The notes under the pieces are model-generated. The model saw only the letters and a list, made by a program, of their open reading frames with translations, did no database searches and was not told where the DNA came from. Shown here one piece after another: positions 33,102 through 42,718 of a DNA stretch of 64,000 nucleotides. Position 1 is the stretch's first letter; every line of letters starts with the position of its first letter. The position numbers and the translations under genes are program-made. The stretch spans positions 1-64,000 of the forward strand of contig NZ_JAIBOA010000034.1 of the NCBI RefSeq assembly GCF_019458805.1, in the 5' to 3' direction. This DNA is from Actinomadura parmotrematis. Its GTDB lineage: Bacteria > Actinomycetota > Actinomycetes > Streptosporangiales > Streptosporangiaceae.

Positions 33102-33844
33102 GCGATCGACTCCTCTCCGGCCATCGCCCGGAGCCGGGCGAGCGCCCGGTGCTGCGCGACCCGTACCGCCCCCGCGGACATGCCCAGTACATTACCGGTC
33201 TCCTCCGCCGACAGCCCGGCCACCACCCGCAGCAGCACGAGCTCGCGCTGGTGCTCGGGCAGCCGGGTCAGCAGGTCGCGGGCGCGCTGCGCCTCGATGT
33301 AGCGGACCACCGTCTCCTCCGGGCCGGGCCGGTCGTCCGGGCCGTCGGGCAGGTCCTCGGTGGGGACGGCCGCGCGCACCGCGCTGCGCAGCGCGTCGGC
33401 GATCTTGTGGGCGGCGATGCCGAACACGAACGCCGCGAACGGGCGGCCCATGTCGCGGTAGCGGGGCAGCGCCGACAGGACGGCGATGCAGACCTCCTGC
33501 GCCACGTCGTCGGCGATGTGGTACTGCCCCGACACGCGGCCGAGCCGGGCCCGGCAGTAGCGCACCACCATGGGCCGCACGTGCCCGATCAGCACCTCGA
33601 CGGCGTCCCCGTCGCCGGCGACGGCGAGGCGGGCGAGCTCCTTCAGGTCGCCGCCGCCGTCCCCGCCCGCGCGCTCCCGCTCGGCGGAGCGGAGCAGCCG
33701 CACCCGGCGCGCGTCCGGCGGCTTCGGAGGATCGTGCCCCTCCGAGGGGTCGGTCGCGGTCGCCGTCGTCCCGACAAAAAGTCCCTCGGTCACGAATGCA
33801 TGATGCCCAGCGCCACCGGGCCTGTCTGCACCGTACTCGGACAC
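33098..33844 (-). CDS. sigD: ECF sigma factor SigD
   Basis: The protein has 248 residues. Region 2 reads YHIADDVAQEVCIAVLSALP then RYRDMGRPFAAFVFGIAAHK; region 4 reads LPEHQRELVLLRVVAGLSAE and GNVLGMSAGAVRVAQHRALA. The order sigD-rsdA next to DUF5319 and groESL matches the mycobacterial sigD locus. The N-terminus is uncertain: GTG 33844 gives an unusually long acidic lead, and GTG 33793 (TEGLFVGTTATAT) is an alternative. An A+T-rich CTTATATAG at 33947-33955 (minus strand) may be part of the promoter. Confidence 0.88.
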   Translation of the reverse strand: MSEYGADRPGGAGHHAFVTEGLFVGTTATATDPSEGHDPPKPPDARRVRLLRSAERERAGGDGGGDLKELARLAVAGDGDAVEVLIGHVRPMVVRYCRARLGRVSGQYHIADDVAQEVCIAVLSALPRYRDMGRPFAAFVFGIAAHKIADALRSAVRAAVPTEDLPDGPDDRPGPEETVVRYIEAQRARDLLTRLPEHQRELVLLRVVAGLSAEETGNVLGMSAGAVRVAQHRALARLRAMAGEESIA

Positions 33845-34003
33845 GGAATGGTCACAGTGCCCGCCGGCGGCCCCGGAGATGACGCGCTGCGACCGGACCG
33901 TCCCCCAACGCTCCCAGGAACAGCGACATCGCGCACCAAAGGGCTATATAAGGCCCGCTGGATCGCGAAAGTTCCTTTCCGGCTCGGCCCGCGGAACGGA
34001 AAA

Positions 34004-34038
34004 GGCCCCCGCCCCCGGCGGACCGGGGAGCGGGGGCC
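34004..34038 (-). terminator. groEL terminator
   Basis: On the minus strand GGCCCCCGC (34038-34030) pairs with GCGGGGGCC (34012-34004), followed at once by TTTT. It lies 20 nt beyond the groEL stop and is the clearest U-tailed terminator in the window. Confidence 0.85.
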
Positions 34039-34057
34039 CGACCGGCGCCCTGACGGG

Positions 34058-35686
<1,629 letters not shown>

Positions 35687-35712
35687 GAGAGGAAACTCCT
35701 TGTTCACGCGAT

Positions 35713-35755
35713 CCGCCCCGGACCCGCCCCCATGCGGTGGGCGGAGCCGGGGCGG
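35713..35755 (-). other. Hairpin between groES and groEL
   Basis: CCGCCCCGG (35713-35721) pairs with CCGGGGCGG (35747-35755), with an inner CCCGCCC/GGGCGG pairing. It sits inside the operon and could be an mRNA processing or partial termination site setting the groES:groEL ratio. Confidence 0.5.
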
Positions 35756-35773
35756 CGCATCACGTCTCGGTGA

Positions 35774-36082
35774 TTACTTCTCGATGACCGCGAGCACGTC
35801 GCGGGCCGAGAGGACGAGGTACTCCTCGCCGTTGTACTTGACCTCGGTGCCGCCGTACTTGGAGTACAGGACGACGTCGCCGACGGCGACGTCGAGCGGC
35901 ACGCGGTCGCCCTTGTCGTCGACGCGGCCCGGCCCGACGGCCAGGACGGTGCCCTCCTGGGGCTTCTCCTTGGCGGTGTCGGGAATCACCAGACCCGACG
36001 CGGTGGTGGTCTCGGCCTCAAGCGGCTGGACCACGATGCGGTCCTCGAGCGGCTTGAGAACAACCTTGGTGGCGGTCGTCAT
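35774..36082 (-). CDS. groES: GroES co-chaperonin
   Basis: The protein has 102 residues. VLKPLEDRIVVQPLEAETTT, the mobile-loop region TASGLVIPDTAKEKPQEGTV and KYGGTEVKYNGEEYLVLSAR are standard. It caps the GroEL ring during folding. ATG 36082 has GGGGAGG upstream. Transcribed from the TTGACG/TAGTGT promoter repressed through CIRCE; the 5' leader of about 140 nt contains a GGCCGGCC-TTCA-GGCCGGCC hairpin (36111-36130). Confidence 0.97.
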   Translation of the reverse strand: MTTATKVVLKPLEDRIVVQPLEAETTTASGLVIPDTAKEKPQEGTVLAVGPGRVDDKGDRVPLDVAVGDVVLYSKYGGTEVKYNGEEYLVLSARDVLAVIEK

Positions 36083-36110
36083 GATCTGACCTCCCCTTCG
36101 ATTGGTCCTC

Positions 36111-36130
36111 GGCCGGCCTTCAGGCCGGCC
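36111..36130 (-). other. groES 5' leader hairpin
   Basis: GGCCGGCC, the loop TTCA, and GGCCGGCC form an 8-bp stem (9 with the flanking C-G pair) within the untranslated leader, 30 nt before the ribosome-binding region. It may affect transcript stability. Confidence 0.45.
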
Positions 36131-36203
36131 GGCACTGTGACAGAGAAGGCGACCCTGGACCGGCCTGTCGTCGCGGGTGCCAGACCGAACCTTTGTCGCG
36201 TGG

Positions 36204-36265
36204 TTGGCACTCTACCGTGGAGAGTGCCAGTCATGGACACTATGCCGCGTCCGGTGCCCCGTCAA
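36204..36265 (-). promoter_or_regulatory. groES promoter with CIRCE operator (HrcA site)
   Basis: On the minus strand -35 TTGACG (36265-36260), a 17-bp spacer and -10 TAGTGT (36242-36237) are followed by the inverted repeat TTGGCACTC-N9-GAGTGCCAG (36204-36230 on the plus strand), a near-consensus CIRCE (TTAGCACTC-N9-GAGTGCTAA). The operator begins 6 nt past the -10 box and covers the transcription start, so HrcA should block initiation. Confidence 0.92.
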
Positions 36266-36329
36266 CACGGACACGACCGGCTCCGGCGGCCGTCCCGCGC
36301 GCTCTCTCGCGGTGGATAACTTCCAGCGT

Positions 36330-37565
36330 ATGGACATCGAGGGGTTCCGGGGACTGCTGACGGAGCGGGGGCGCGCGGCGCTGGCCGAGGCGGCGGGCTC
36401 CGACGTCGGCGAGGACGCCCTGCTGGCGACCGCGTCGCGGCTGCGCGGGCGGTACCCCGCCGAGCTCGTGAACGCCGCGCTCACGCAGGTGAGGCTGCGC
36501 GAGCGGGCCCGCGCCAAGTTCGGCGACGACGCCGCCCGCATGTTCTTCACCCCGGCCGGCCTGGAGCAGTCCACCCGCGCCCCCGTCGCCGCCCACCGGG
36601 CCCGCCGTTTCGCCGAGAGCGTGACCGGGACGGTGCTGGAGCTCGGCTGCGGCGTCGGCGGCGACCTCCTCGCCCGCGGCCGGGCCGGGCTCGGCGGCAC
36701 CGGCGTCGAGCTGGACCCGCTGACCGCCGAGGTCGCCCGCGCGAACGTGGCCGCCTTCGGCCTGGACGCGTCCGTGCGGGTCCGCGAGGGCGACGCGACC
36801 CGCGCCGATCCCGCCGGGCACGGCGCCGTCTTCGCCGACCCGGGGCGGCGCACCGCGCGCGGCCGGGTGTTCGACCCGCGCTCCTACGAGCCGCCGCTCG
36901 ACACCGTCCTCGCGCTCGCCGGGCGCGCCCCGGCGGCGTGCGTGAAGGTCGCGCCGGGCATCCCGCACGAGGCGGTCCCGGACGGCGCGGAGGCCGAGTG
37001 GGTGTCGGCGGGCGGCGAGGTGAAGGAGGCCGCGCTCTGGCTCGGCGGCCTCGCCGGTGACGTCCGGCGCCGCGCCACCCTGATCGACGGCGGCGCCGTC
37101 CGCACCCTCGTGCCCGATCCCGGGCTCGGCGATCCGCCGGTGCGCGGCTGGGGCCGCTACCTGTACGAGCCGGACGGCGCCGTCATCCGCGCGCACCTGG
37201 TCGCCGAGGTCGCCGCGGCGGTGGGCGGCGGCCTCGCCGACCCGCGCATCGCCTACGTCACGTCCGACGCGCCGGTGGAGACGCCGTTCGCGGCGGGCTA
37301 CGAGATCGAGGACGTGCTGCCGTTCTCGCTGAAGCGGCTGAAGGCCGAGCTGCGCCGCCGCGGCGTCGGCGCGCTGACGGTGAAGAAGCGCGGATCGGCG
37401 CTGGACGTCGACCAGGTCCGCCGCGACCTCGGCTACGCGCGGCGGGCGCCGCGCGGAGCCCCGCCGCTGACGCTGCTGCTCACCCGCGTCGGGGACGCCC
37501 CGGTGGCGCTGCTGGCGACCCCGCTGCGCCGGTCCCCGGCCGCCGATTCCAAAGATCTCCCCTGA
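36330..37565 (+). CDS. Class I SAM-dependent methyltransferase with THUMP-like C-terminal domain
   Basis: The protein has 411 residues. An N-terminal helical domain (LLATASRLRGRYPAELVNAA) precedes a Rossmann core with VLELGCGVGGDLLARG (SAM loop), GTGVELDPLTAEVARANV and AVFADPGRRTARGRVFDP, where DPGRR replaces the DPPY-like catalytic motif. The C-terminal THUMP-like part contains LKRLKAELRRRGVGALTVKK. RNA is the probable substrate by domain logic, not proven. TAACTT lies 7 nt before ATG 36330 without a ribosome site, so a leaderless mRNA is likely. Divergent from groES. Confidence 0.85.
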   Translation: MDIEGFRGLLTERGRAALAEAAGSDVGEDALLATASRLRGRYPAELVNAALTQVRLRERARAKFGDDAARMFFTPAGLEQSTRAPVAAHRARRFAESVTGTVLELGCGVGGDLLARGRAGLGGTGVELDPLTAEVARANVAAFGLDASVRVREGDATRADPAGHGAVFADPGRRTARGRVFDPRSYEPPLDTVLALAGRAPAACVKVAPGIPHEAVPDGAEAEWVSAGGEVKEAALWLGGLAGDVRRRATLIDGGAVRTLVPDPGLGDPPVRGWGRYLYEPDGAVIRAHLVAEVAAAVGGGLADPRIAYVTSDAPVETPFAAGYEIEDVLPFSLKRLKAELRRRGVGALTVKKRGSALDVDQVRRDLGYARRAPRGAPPLTLLLTRVGDAPVALLATPLRRSPAADSKDLP

Positions 37566-38161
37566 CCGCCCGGATCCCAAGGGGACGGGCGCCGCGCGCC
37601 ACGTCCGCGTAAATCGCGCCGCCTTTCGGCATTGCCTTCACCACAGATTCCGGCGGTCCGGCAAGGTCGTATCCCCGGCACCAATCCGCGGCCTCCGTTC
37701 GGCCGCCTCCGGCAATCCCTGAAATGATCTGCCGAACATGACCTCCACCCGGTGCCCGGGTGACCGGCGGCTGCCGAAATTCGTCGCGGAAATGGCGCGG
37801 CGGAGAAATGCGATCTTGCCGGCGGGCGCCGCGCCCGGCGCCGTCCCCCGGTCGCCAACTGCCCATCTCGCGGGACATGTACCGGCAGTTCGGGCGGCCC
37901 GCGCGGGCCGGTCCGGCGCGGCGCCGCGGGGACCGGACGGACGCCCGCCCCCAAGAGCTTCGATCACCGCCGAAACCGGCAGATCACCGCCCCGGCGGAC
38001 CATCGCCCACGTCCCGCACCTGTGGGATATCAAGCGCATTCCGCAGAACTCGTCATGTTCCCTGTTCCGACTTATGGCGCTCCCGGGAGCGTCTACAGTG
38101 AGGCGTTCACGATTCAATGCCGCACGCCATTTCGACGCGTCGGCACACGAAGGAGCATCGG
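37566..38161. other. 596-bp non-coding stretch with promoter of the coiled-coil gene
   Basis: Frames here are Arg/Pro/Ser-rich with poor third-position GC, so no gene is supported. It holds a small hairpin GCGGCC-N7-GGCCGC (37688-37706), a perfect 14-bp palindrome CGCTCCCGGGAGCG (38078-38091) and TACAGT (38094-38099), a plausible -10 box for the next gene. A ribosome site GAAGGAG precedes the GTG at 38162. Confidence 0.5.
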
Positions 38162-39970
38162 GTGGAAACGAATCACAACTTCCTGCAGACGGGGGGTCAA
38201 CCGGTCTCGGACCGGATGCGGGAGTTGCTCGCCCGTGCGGCGCAGGACCACGTCTATGAGCAGCGCTCCCAGGGCCAGGTGCTGGACGAGATCCGCCAGC
38301 GGCTGGAGGGCATGGAGTGGCTGCTGCGCGAGGTGCGGGAGCGCGAGCTCACCGGCCTCACCGGCCAGCTCGACGGCGTCCGGGGCGTGGTGGACGAGCT
38401 GTCGGGCAAGCCCCCGGAGTGGGCCGAGAGCCTCGCCGAGCACATCGACGCGGTGAGCGACCGGGTGAAGCCCGTCGCCGAGCTGCCCGCGCTGTGGGCC
38501 GACGTCGGCGTCGTCTCGGAGCACGTCGACGAGGGCCTCAACCGGATCCAGCTCGTCCTGGACTCCGCGCAGCACATCACCGACGCCACCGCGCAGGCGT
38601 CGCAGCGCATGGCGGAGATGGCCAAGCGCCTCGACAAGCTGCAGGGCAGCATGGAGGCGGCGTCGGTCCGCTTCAACCGGCTGGACAAGTCGCTCGCCGA
38701 GCTCGGGCACCGCTCGGAGAAGCTGGACCACTCGGTCAACGGCATCACCACCCGGGTCGACCAGTCGCTCGGCGAGATGGCCGAGCGCGTCGAGCAGGGC
38801 CTGGAGGCCGTCAACGGCCGCGTCGAGGGCGTCGGCGGCCGGCTGGACGGCCTCGACGGGCGGCTGGAGGGCCTCGCCGGCAAGCTGGACGGCCTGGACG
38901 GCCGCTTCGAGGGCGTCGACGACCGCATCGACGGGGTCAACGACCGCATCGGCCAGCTCCCCGCCACGCTGGAGATCAGCGAGCTGCACCGCCGGCTGAG
39001 CGGCATGGACGGCCGCTTCTCCACGCTGGAGGAGCGGATCGGCCAGCTCCCGGCCGCGCTGGAGATCACCGACCTGCGCGACCGCCTCGCCGCGCTGGAC
39101 GGCCGCGTCGGCGAGCTGCCCGCGACCCTGGAGATCGACGCGCTGCGCGACCGCCTCACCGAGATCGCCGAGCGCCCGCAGATCGACCACAGCGACCGGT
39201 TCGACGCGCTGGAGCGCCGGGTCGGCGAGGCCGTCGAGCCGCTCGTCACCGAGCTGCGCGCCCGCCCCGACCGCGACGAGGTGCAGGCCACCATGGCGCT
39301 GATCGCCGAGTCGGCCGCCGGCGACGTCGCCCAGCGGATGGCGGAGTTCTCCCGCCGCTTCGAGGACGTGCACGACACCGTCCGCCAGCGGATCGAGGGC
39401 ATCCACGAGGAGGTCACCCGCAAGGTCGACGACGCCCTGGAGGAGTTCACCACCCAGGTCGACATCGTCTCCCGCCGCGTGGAGTCGGTGCACGTCGACG
39501 TCGTCAAGCAGGTCGAGTCGGTGCACAACGAGGTGTCCCGCCAGGTCAACGGCGTGCACGACGACATGTCCAAGCGCATCGGCGAGGTCCACGGCGACGT
39601 CACCAAGCAGGTCGACACCTTCAGCGAGAGCGTGTCCCGCCAGGTCGGCGGGCTCCAGGAGGACGTCACCCGCCAGGTCGGCGGCGTCCAGGAGGAGTTC
39701 GGCCGCATCCAGGAGGAGTTCGGGCGCCGCGTGGACGACGTGCAGGACGAGGTCGCGCGCCGCGCCGAGGCCGTGCAGGCCGCGCTCGGCGGCCGCTTCG
39801 ACGACGTGCAGGACGAGGTCGGGCGCCGCGTGGACGCGGTCCACGACGACGTCTCCAAGCAGGTCACCGCGGTGCACGAGGACGTGCTCAAGCGGCTGTC
39901 CACGCTGGAGGAGACCATGCTCGCGCTCGCCGAGGCGCTGCTGCGCCCGCGCCGCGAGGGCAAGGAGTAG
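38162..39970 (+). CDS. Long coiled-coil protein with heptad and hendecad repeats
   Basis: The protein has 602 residues and no signal peptide or membrane helix. Residues ~55-200 are ordinary coiled coil. About 205-250 consist of seven-residue units (LDGLDGR, LEGLAGK, LDGLDGR, FEGVDDR, IDGVNDR). Three longer units follow, starting GQLPATLEI, GQLPAALEI and GELPATLEI. About 435-590 are 11-residue repeats such as VESVHNEVSRQ, VNGVHDDMSKR, IGEVHGDVTKQ and VDAVHDDVSKQ. Hendecads form right-handed or straight amphipathic helices, seen in apolipoprotein-like and cytoskeletal proteins. GTG 38162 was chosen for its GAAGGAG site. Role unknown; a filament or membrane-surface scaffold is conceivable. Confidence 0.85.
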   Translation: METNHNFLQTGGQPVSDRMRELLARAAQDHVYEQRSQGQVLDEIRQRLEGMEWLLREVRERELTGLTGQLDGVRGVVDELSGKPPEWAESLAEHIDAVSDRVKPVAELPALWADVGVVSEHVDEGLNRIQLVLDSAQHITDATAQASQRMAEMAKRLDKLQGSMEAASVRFNRLDKSLAELGHRSEKLDHSVNGITTRVDQSLGEMAERVEQGLEAVNGRVEGVGGRLDGLDGRLEGLAGKLDGLDGRFEGVDDRIDGVNDRIGQLPATLEISELHRRLSGMDGRFSTLEERIGQLPAALEITDLRDRLAALDGRVGELPATLEIDALRDRLTEIAERPQIDHSDRFDALERRVGEAVEPLVTELRARPDRDEVQATMALIAESAAGDVAQRMAEFSRRFEDVHDTVRQRIEGIHEEVTRKVDDALEEFTTQVDIVSRRVESVHVDVVKQVESVHNEVSRQVNGVHDDMSKRIGEVHGDVTKQVDTFSESVSRQVGGLQEDVTRQVGGVQEEFGRIQEEFGRRVDDVQDEVARRAEAVQAALGGRFDDVQDEVGRRVDAVHDDVSKQVTAVHEDVLKRLSTLEETMLALAEALLRPRREGKE

Positions 39971-39980
39971 GAGCGGTCGT

Positions 39981-40022
39981 CGGAAAGGGGCGCCCGGCGG
40001 TCTCGCCGGGCGCCCCTTTCCG
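39981..40022 (+). terminator. Strong terminator after the coiled-coil gene
   Basis: A perfect 19-bp stem (39981-39999 with 40004-40022) begins CGGAAAGGGGCGCCCGGCG and closes on a four-base loop. It starts 10 nt past the stop codon. Confidence 0.88.
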
Positions 40023-40127
40023 CCTGTCCCGCCCCCCTCGCGACCGTCGGAACGACGGCGATGACGTGCTCTTCGTTACGTTCGGTCTTCGTAAAATCAC
40101 TCTCAATCGCCGTTCCGATCGGTTTGG

Positions 40128-41084
40128 ATGTTGGTCGTGACCACTTCGCCCGCACCCTTCCCGGCCGCCGCGCCCGCCTCCGCCCCCGCCCCCGCGACCC
40201 CGCCCGCCGCGTCCGCGCTGCGCTGGGTCCAGGAGTGCTTCGGCAAGGGCGCGCGGGTCCGGACGGTGCGGCCGCTCGCGGGCGGCACCGCGCACGCCAA
40301 CCACGAGGTGCTGGTGGAGAGCCGGGCGGGCAGCCCGCACCACCTCGTGCTGCGCCGCTGGCTGCCGGGCGACCACAGCCTCGCCGCCGCCGAGTTCTCG
40401 CCCGAGCGCGAGATCGCCGCGCTCGCGCTGCTCGCCGGCGCCGAGGTCCGCACGCCCGCGCTCGTCGCCGCCGACCCGGCCGGCGCCTACTGCGACGCGC
40501 CCGCGCTGCTCATCGCCAAGCTCGACGGGCACCCGCCGCGGCCGTCCCGCGACGACCTGCCCGAGTACCTGATCCAGCTCGCCGCGGCGCTGCTGTCGGT
40601 GCACGGCCTGCGCGGCGCGGCGTCGATGCCGCCGTACATGCCCTACAACCGGCTCGACGTGCGCGTCCCGCCGCGCCACGCGCTCCGTCCGGGACTGTGG
40701 GAGCGGGCGTTCGAGGCCGCCGCGCGGCCCGCGCCGCCCGCGCGGTCCTGCTTCGTGCACCGCGACTACCAGCCGGACAACACGCTCTGGTCCTACGGGC
40801 GGCTGACCGGCGTCGTGGACTGGTCGGACGCCTCCTACGGCCCGGCCGCCGTCGACATCGCCGCGATGCGGCTCAGCCTCGCGCTGCTGTACGGCCCGCC
40901 CGCCGCCGACGCCTTCCTGCGCTGCTTCGACCAGGTGTCCGGCGGCTACGAGCACGACCCGTACTGGGACCTGCGGGCCCTGCTCGACCTGCTCCCCGAG
41001 ACCGGCGGCCGCACCCTCGACGAGGTCCACGTCCCCCTCTACGAGGACTACCTCGCCGGGCTGCTCGCCGACCTCGCCCCATGA
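40128..41084 (+). CDS. Aminoglycoside-phosphotransferase-fold kinase
   Basis: The protein has 318 residues. An Ala/Pro-rich N-terminus (about 30 residues) precedes the APH kinase fold: VRPLAGGTAHANHEVLVES (nucleotide loop), the catalytic loop CFVHRDYQPDNTLW (HxDxxxxN) and VVDWSDASYGPAAVDIA, whose D is the metal ligand. The family phosphorylates small molecules; antibiotic resistance cannot be claimed. ATG 40128 is used, with GTG 40137 as an alternative; neither has a good ribosome site. TAAAAT at 40092 may be a -10 box. The stop codon lies within the direct repeat that opens the 41081 palindrome structure. Confidence 0.85.
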   Translation: MLVVTTSPAPFPAAAPASAPAPATPPAASALRWVQECFGKGARVRTVRPLAGGTAHANHEVLVESRAGSPHHLVLRRWLPGDHSLAAAEFSPEREIAALALLAGAEVRTPALVAADPAGAYCDAPALLIAKLDGHPPRPSRDDLPEYLIQLAAALLSVHGLRGAASMPPYMPYNRLDVRVPPRHALRPGLWERAFEAAARPAPPARSCFVHRDYQPDNTLWSYGRLTGVVDWSDASYGPAAVDIAAMRLSLALLYGPPAADAFLRCFDQVSGGYEHDPYWDLRALLDLLPETGGRTLDEVHVPLYEDYLAGLLADLAP

Positions 41085-41183
41085 CCACCCGGTCACCATC
41101 CGTCGAGATGCGGCGTGTTGGCCTGTTGAATCGATTCAACAGGCCAACACGCCGCATCTCGACCTCTCATGACCACCCGGTCA
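41081..41183. repeat. 62-bp perfect palindrome framed by 15-bp direct repeats
   Basis: 41102-41163 is a perfect 62-bp palindrome with no unpaired centre; its core reads GTTGAATCGATTCAAC. It is framed by direct repeats of ATGACCACCCGGTCA at 41081-41095 and 41169-41183, each itself a dyad (TGACC-N4-GGTCA). The left copy includes the stop codon of the kinase gene and the right copy includes the stop codon of tsaD. As RNA it folds into a 31-bp stem on either strand and could end both convergent transcripts; as DNA it can form a cruciform. Confidence 0.9.
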
Positions 41184-42218
41184 GAGGGTGACCAGGTCGA
41201 CCGGGAGGCTGGAGTCGGCGGGCAGGGCCAGGTCGGACGGCGGCAGGTTCGCCGCGGCGAGCTCGGCGCCGAGCGCCGCGACCATCGCGCCGTTGTCGGT
41301 GCACAGCTTCGGCCGCGGCACCCGCAGCGTCACGCCCGCCGCGTCGCAGCGCTCCTGCGCGAGCGCGCGGAGCCGCGAGTTCGCCGCGACGCCGCCGCCG
41401 ATCAGCAGGTGGTCGACGCCGCTGTCCTTGCAGACCTTCAGCGCCTTGTGCGTCAGCACGTCCACCACGGCCTCCTGGAAGGACGCGGCGACGTCGGCGA
41501 CCGGGACGGGCTCGCCCGCCCGCTCCCGGGCCTCCACCCAGCGCGCCACGGCCGTCTTCAGGCCCGAGAACGAGAAGTCGTAGGTGCCGTCGGCGTACTT
41601 GCCGCGCGGGAACGCGATCGCGGCCGGGTCGCCCTCGCGGGCCCGCCGGTCGATGACCGGGCCGCCGGGGAAGCCGAGGTCCAGCACCCGGGCGACCTTG
41701 TCGAACGCCTCGCCCGCCGCGTCGTCCACGGTCGAGCCGAGCGGCCGCACGTCGGTCGCGACGTCGGGGACGAGCAGCAGCGAGGAGTGCCCGCCCGACA
41801 CCAGCATCGCCACGCACGGCTTCGGCAGCGGCCCGTGCTCGAGCTGGTCGACGCAGACGTGCGCGGCGAGGTGGTTCACCCCGTACAGCGGCTTGCCGAG
41901 CGCGAGCGCGTACGCCTTCGCCGCCGCGACGCCCACCATCAGCGCGCCGGGCAGGCCGGGGCCCGCCGTGACGGCGAACGCGTCCACGTCGGCGAGGGCG
42001 ACGCCGGCGTCGGCCAGCGCCCGGTCGACCGTCGCGGTCATCGCCTCCAGGTGCGCGCGGGACGCCACCTCGGGCACCACGCCGCCGAACCGGGCGTGCT
42101 GGTCGACGCTGGAGGCGATCGCGTCGGCGAGCAGCGTGTGCCCGTGCACGATCCCGACGCCCGTCTCGTCGCAGGAGGTCTCGATCCCGAGGACGAGCGG
42201 CACCGAATCCTTGATCAT
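41181..42218 (-). CDS. tsaD: tRNA N6-threonylcarbamoyladenosine transferase TsaD
   Basis: The protein has 345 residues. It shows the ASKHA phosphate loop VLGIETSCDETGVGI, the iron/zinc ligand pair in GVNHLAAHVCVDQL, and later LLVSGGHSSLLLV, FPGGPVIDRRAREG, GVAANSRLR and LCTDNGAMVAALG. With TsaB and TsaE it transfers threonylcarbamoyl to A37 of ANN-decoding tRNAs. Its ATG overlaps the rimI stop (ATGA), so tsaB-rimI-tsaD are translationally coupled. The stop codon falls in the right-hand repeat of the 41081 structure. Confidence 0.97.
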   Translation of the reverse strand: MIKDSVPLVLGIETSCDETGVGIVHGHTLLADAIASSVDQHARFGGVVPEVASRAHLEAMTATVDRALADAGVALADVDAFAVTAGPGLPGALMVGVAAAKAYALALGKPLYGVNHLAAHVCVDQLEHGPLPKPCVAMLVSGGHSSLLLVPDVATDVRPLGSTVDDAAGEAFDKVARVLDLGFPGGPVIDRRAREGDPAAIAFPRGKYADGTYDFSFSGLKTAVARWVEARERAGEPVPVADVAASFQEAVVDVLTHKALKVCKDSGVDHLLIGGGVAANSRLRALAQERCDAAGVTLRVPRPKLCTDNGAMVAALGAELAAANLPPSDLALPADSSLPVDLVTL

Positions 42219-42718
42219 TGCGAGTTCCCCCCGGTGAAGCCGAACCCGGCGGCGCGCGGCGCGCGGCGGCGGCGCATCACGATCGCGTCCGTGCCGGACG
42301 GCTGGTAGTAGCGCTTGCGGAGGCCGACGCGCTCGAACCCGAACCGCTCGTAGAGCCGGATCGCCGGGTCGTTGCCGGCGCGGACCTCCAGGAACACCTC
42401 GTCCGCGCCGCGCCGCCCGGCCTCCTCGACCAGGTCGGTCAGCAGCAGCGTGCCGATCCCGGCCTCGCGCACGTCGGCGCGGACGCCGATCGTCTGCACG
42501 TCGGCCTGGTCGGCGGCGGCGGCGAGCCCCGCGTACCCGACGATCTCCCCGCCCAGCTCGGCGACCACGTAGTGCCGGGTGCGGGGCTGGTCGGCCAGCT
42601 CGTCCTGGAGCATGCCGAGGCTCCAGGCGTCCTCGGGGAACAGCCGCGTCTCCAGGGCGTGCACCTCGGCGAGGTCGGCCTCGGTCATCGCGCGCAGGCG
42701 CGGCCCGTCGCCGCTCAC
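42215..42718 (-). CDS. rimI: Ribosomal-protein-alanine N-acetyltransferase RimI
   Basis: The protein has 167 residues. GNAT motifs: LRAMTEADLAEVHALETRLF at the N-terminus, motif A VQTIGVRADVREAGIGTLLL with the acetyl-CoA pyrophosphate loop, and motif B VRAGNDPAIRLYERFGFERV then RKRYYQPSGTDAIVM. It should acetylate the N-terminal alanine of ribosomal protein S18. GTG 42718 overlaps the tsaB stop by 4 bp (GTGA) and the gene overlaps tsaD by 4 bp. Confidence 0.92.
   Translation of the reverse strand: MSGDGPRLRAMTEADLAEVHALETRLFPEDAWSLGMLQDELADQPRTRHYVVAELGGEIVGYAGLAAAADQADVQTIGVRADVREAGIGTLLLTDLVEEAGRRGADEVFLEVRAGNDPAIRLYERFGFERVGLRKRYYQPSGTDAIVMRRRRAPRAAGFGFTGGNSQ

Noticed and set aside
37638..38117. 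159-residue minus-strand frame and two plus-strand frames in the 37.6-38.1 kb gap
   Set aside because: Codon use lacks the GC-rich third positions of real genes here and no family motif is seen.
38254..40155. 633-residue Ser/Thr/Arg-rich minus-strand frame
   Set aside because: Complement of the coiled-coil gene's repeats, which keep many frames open.
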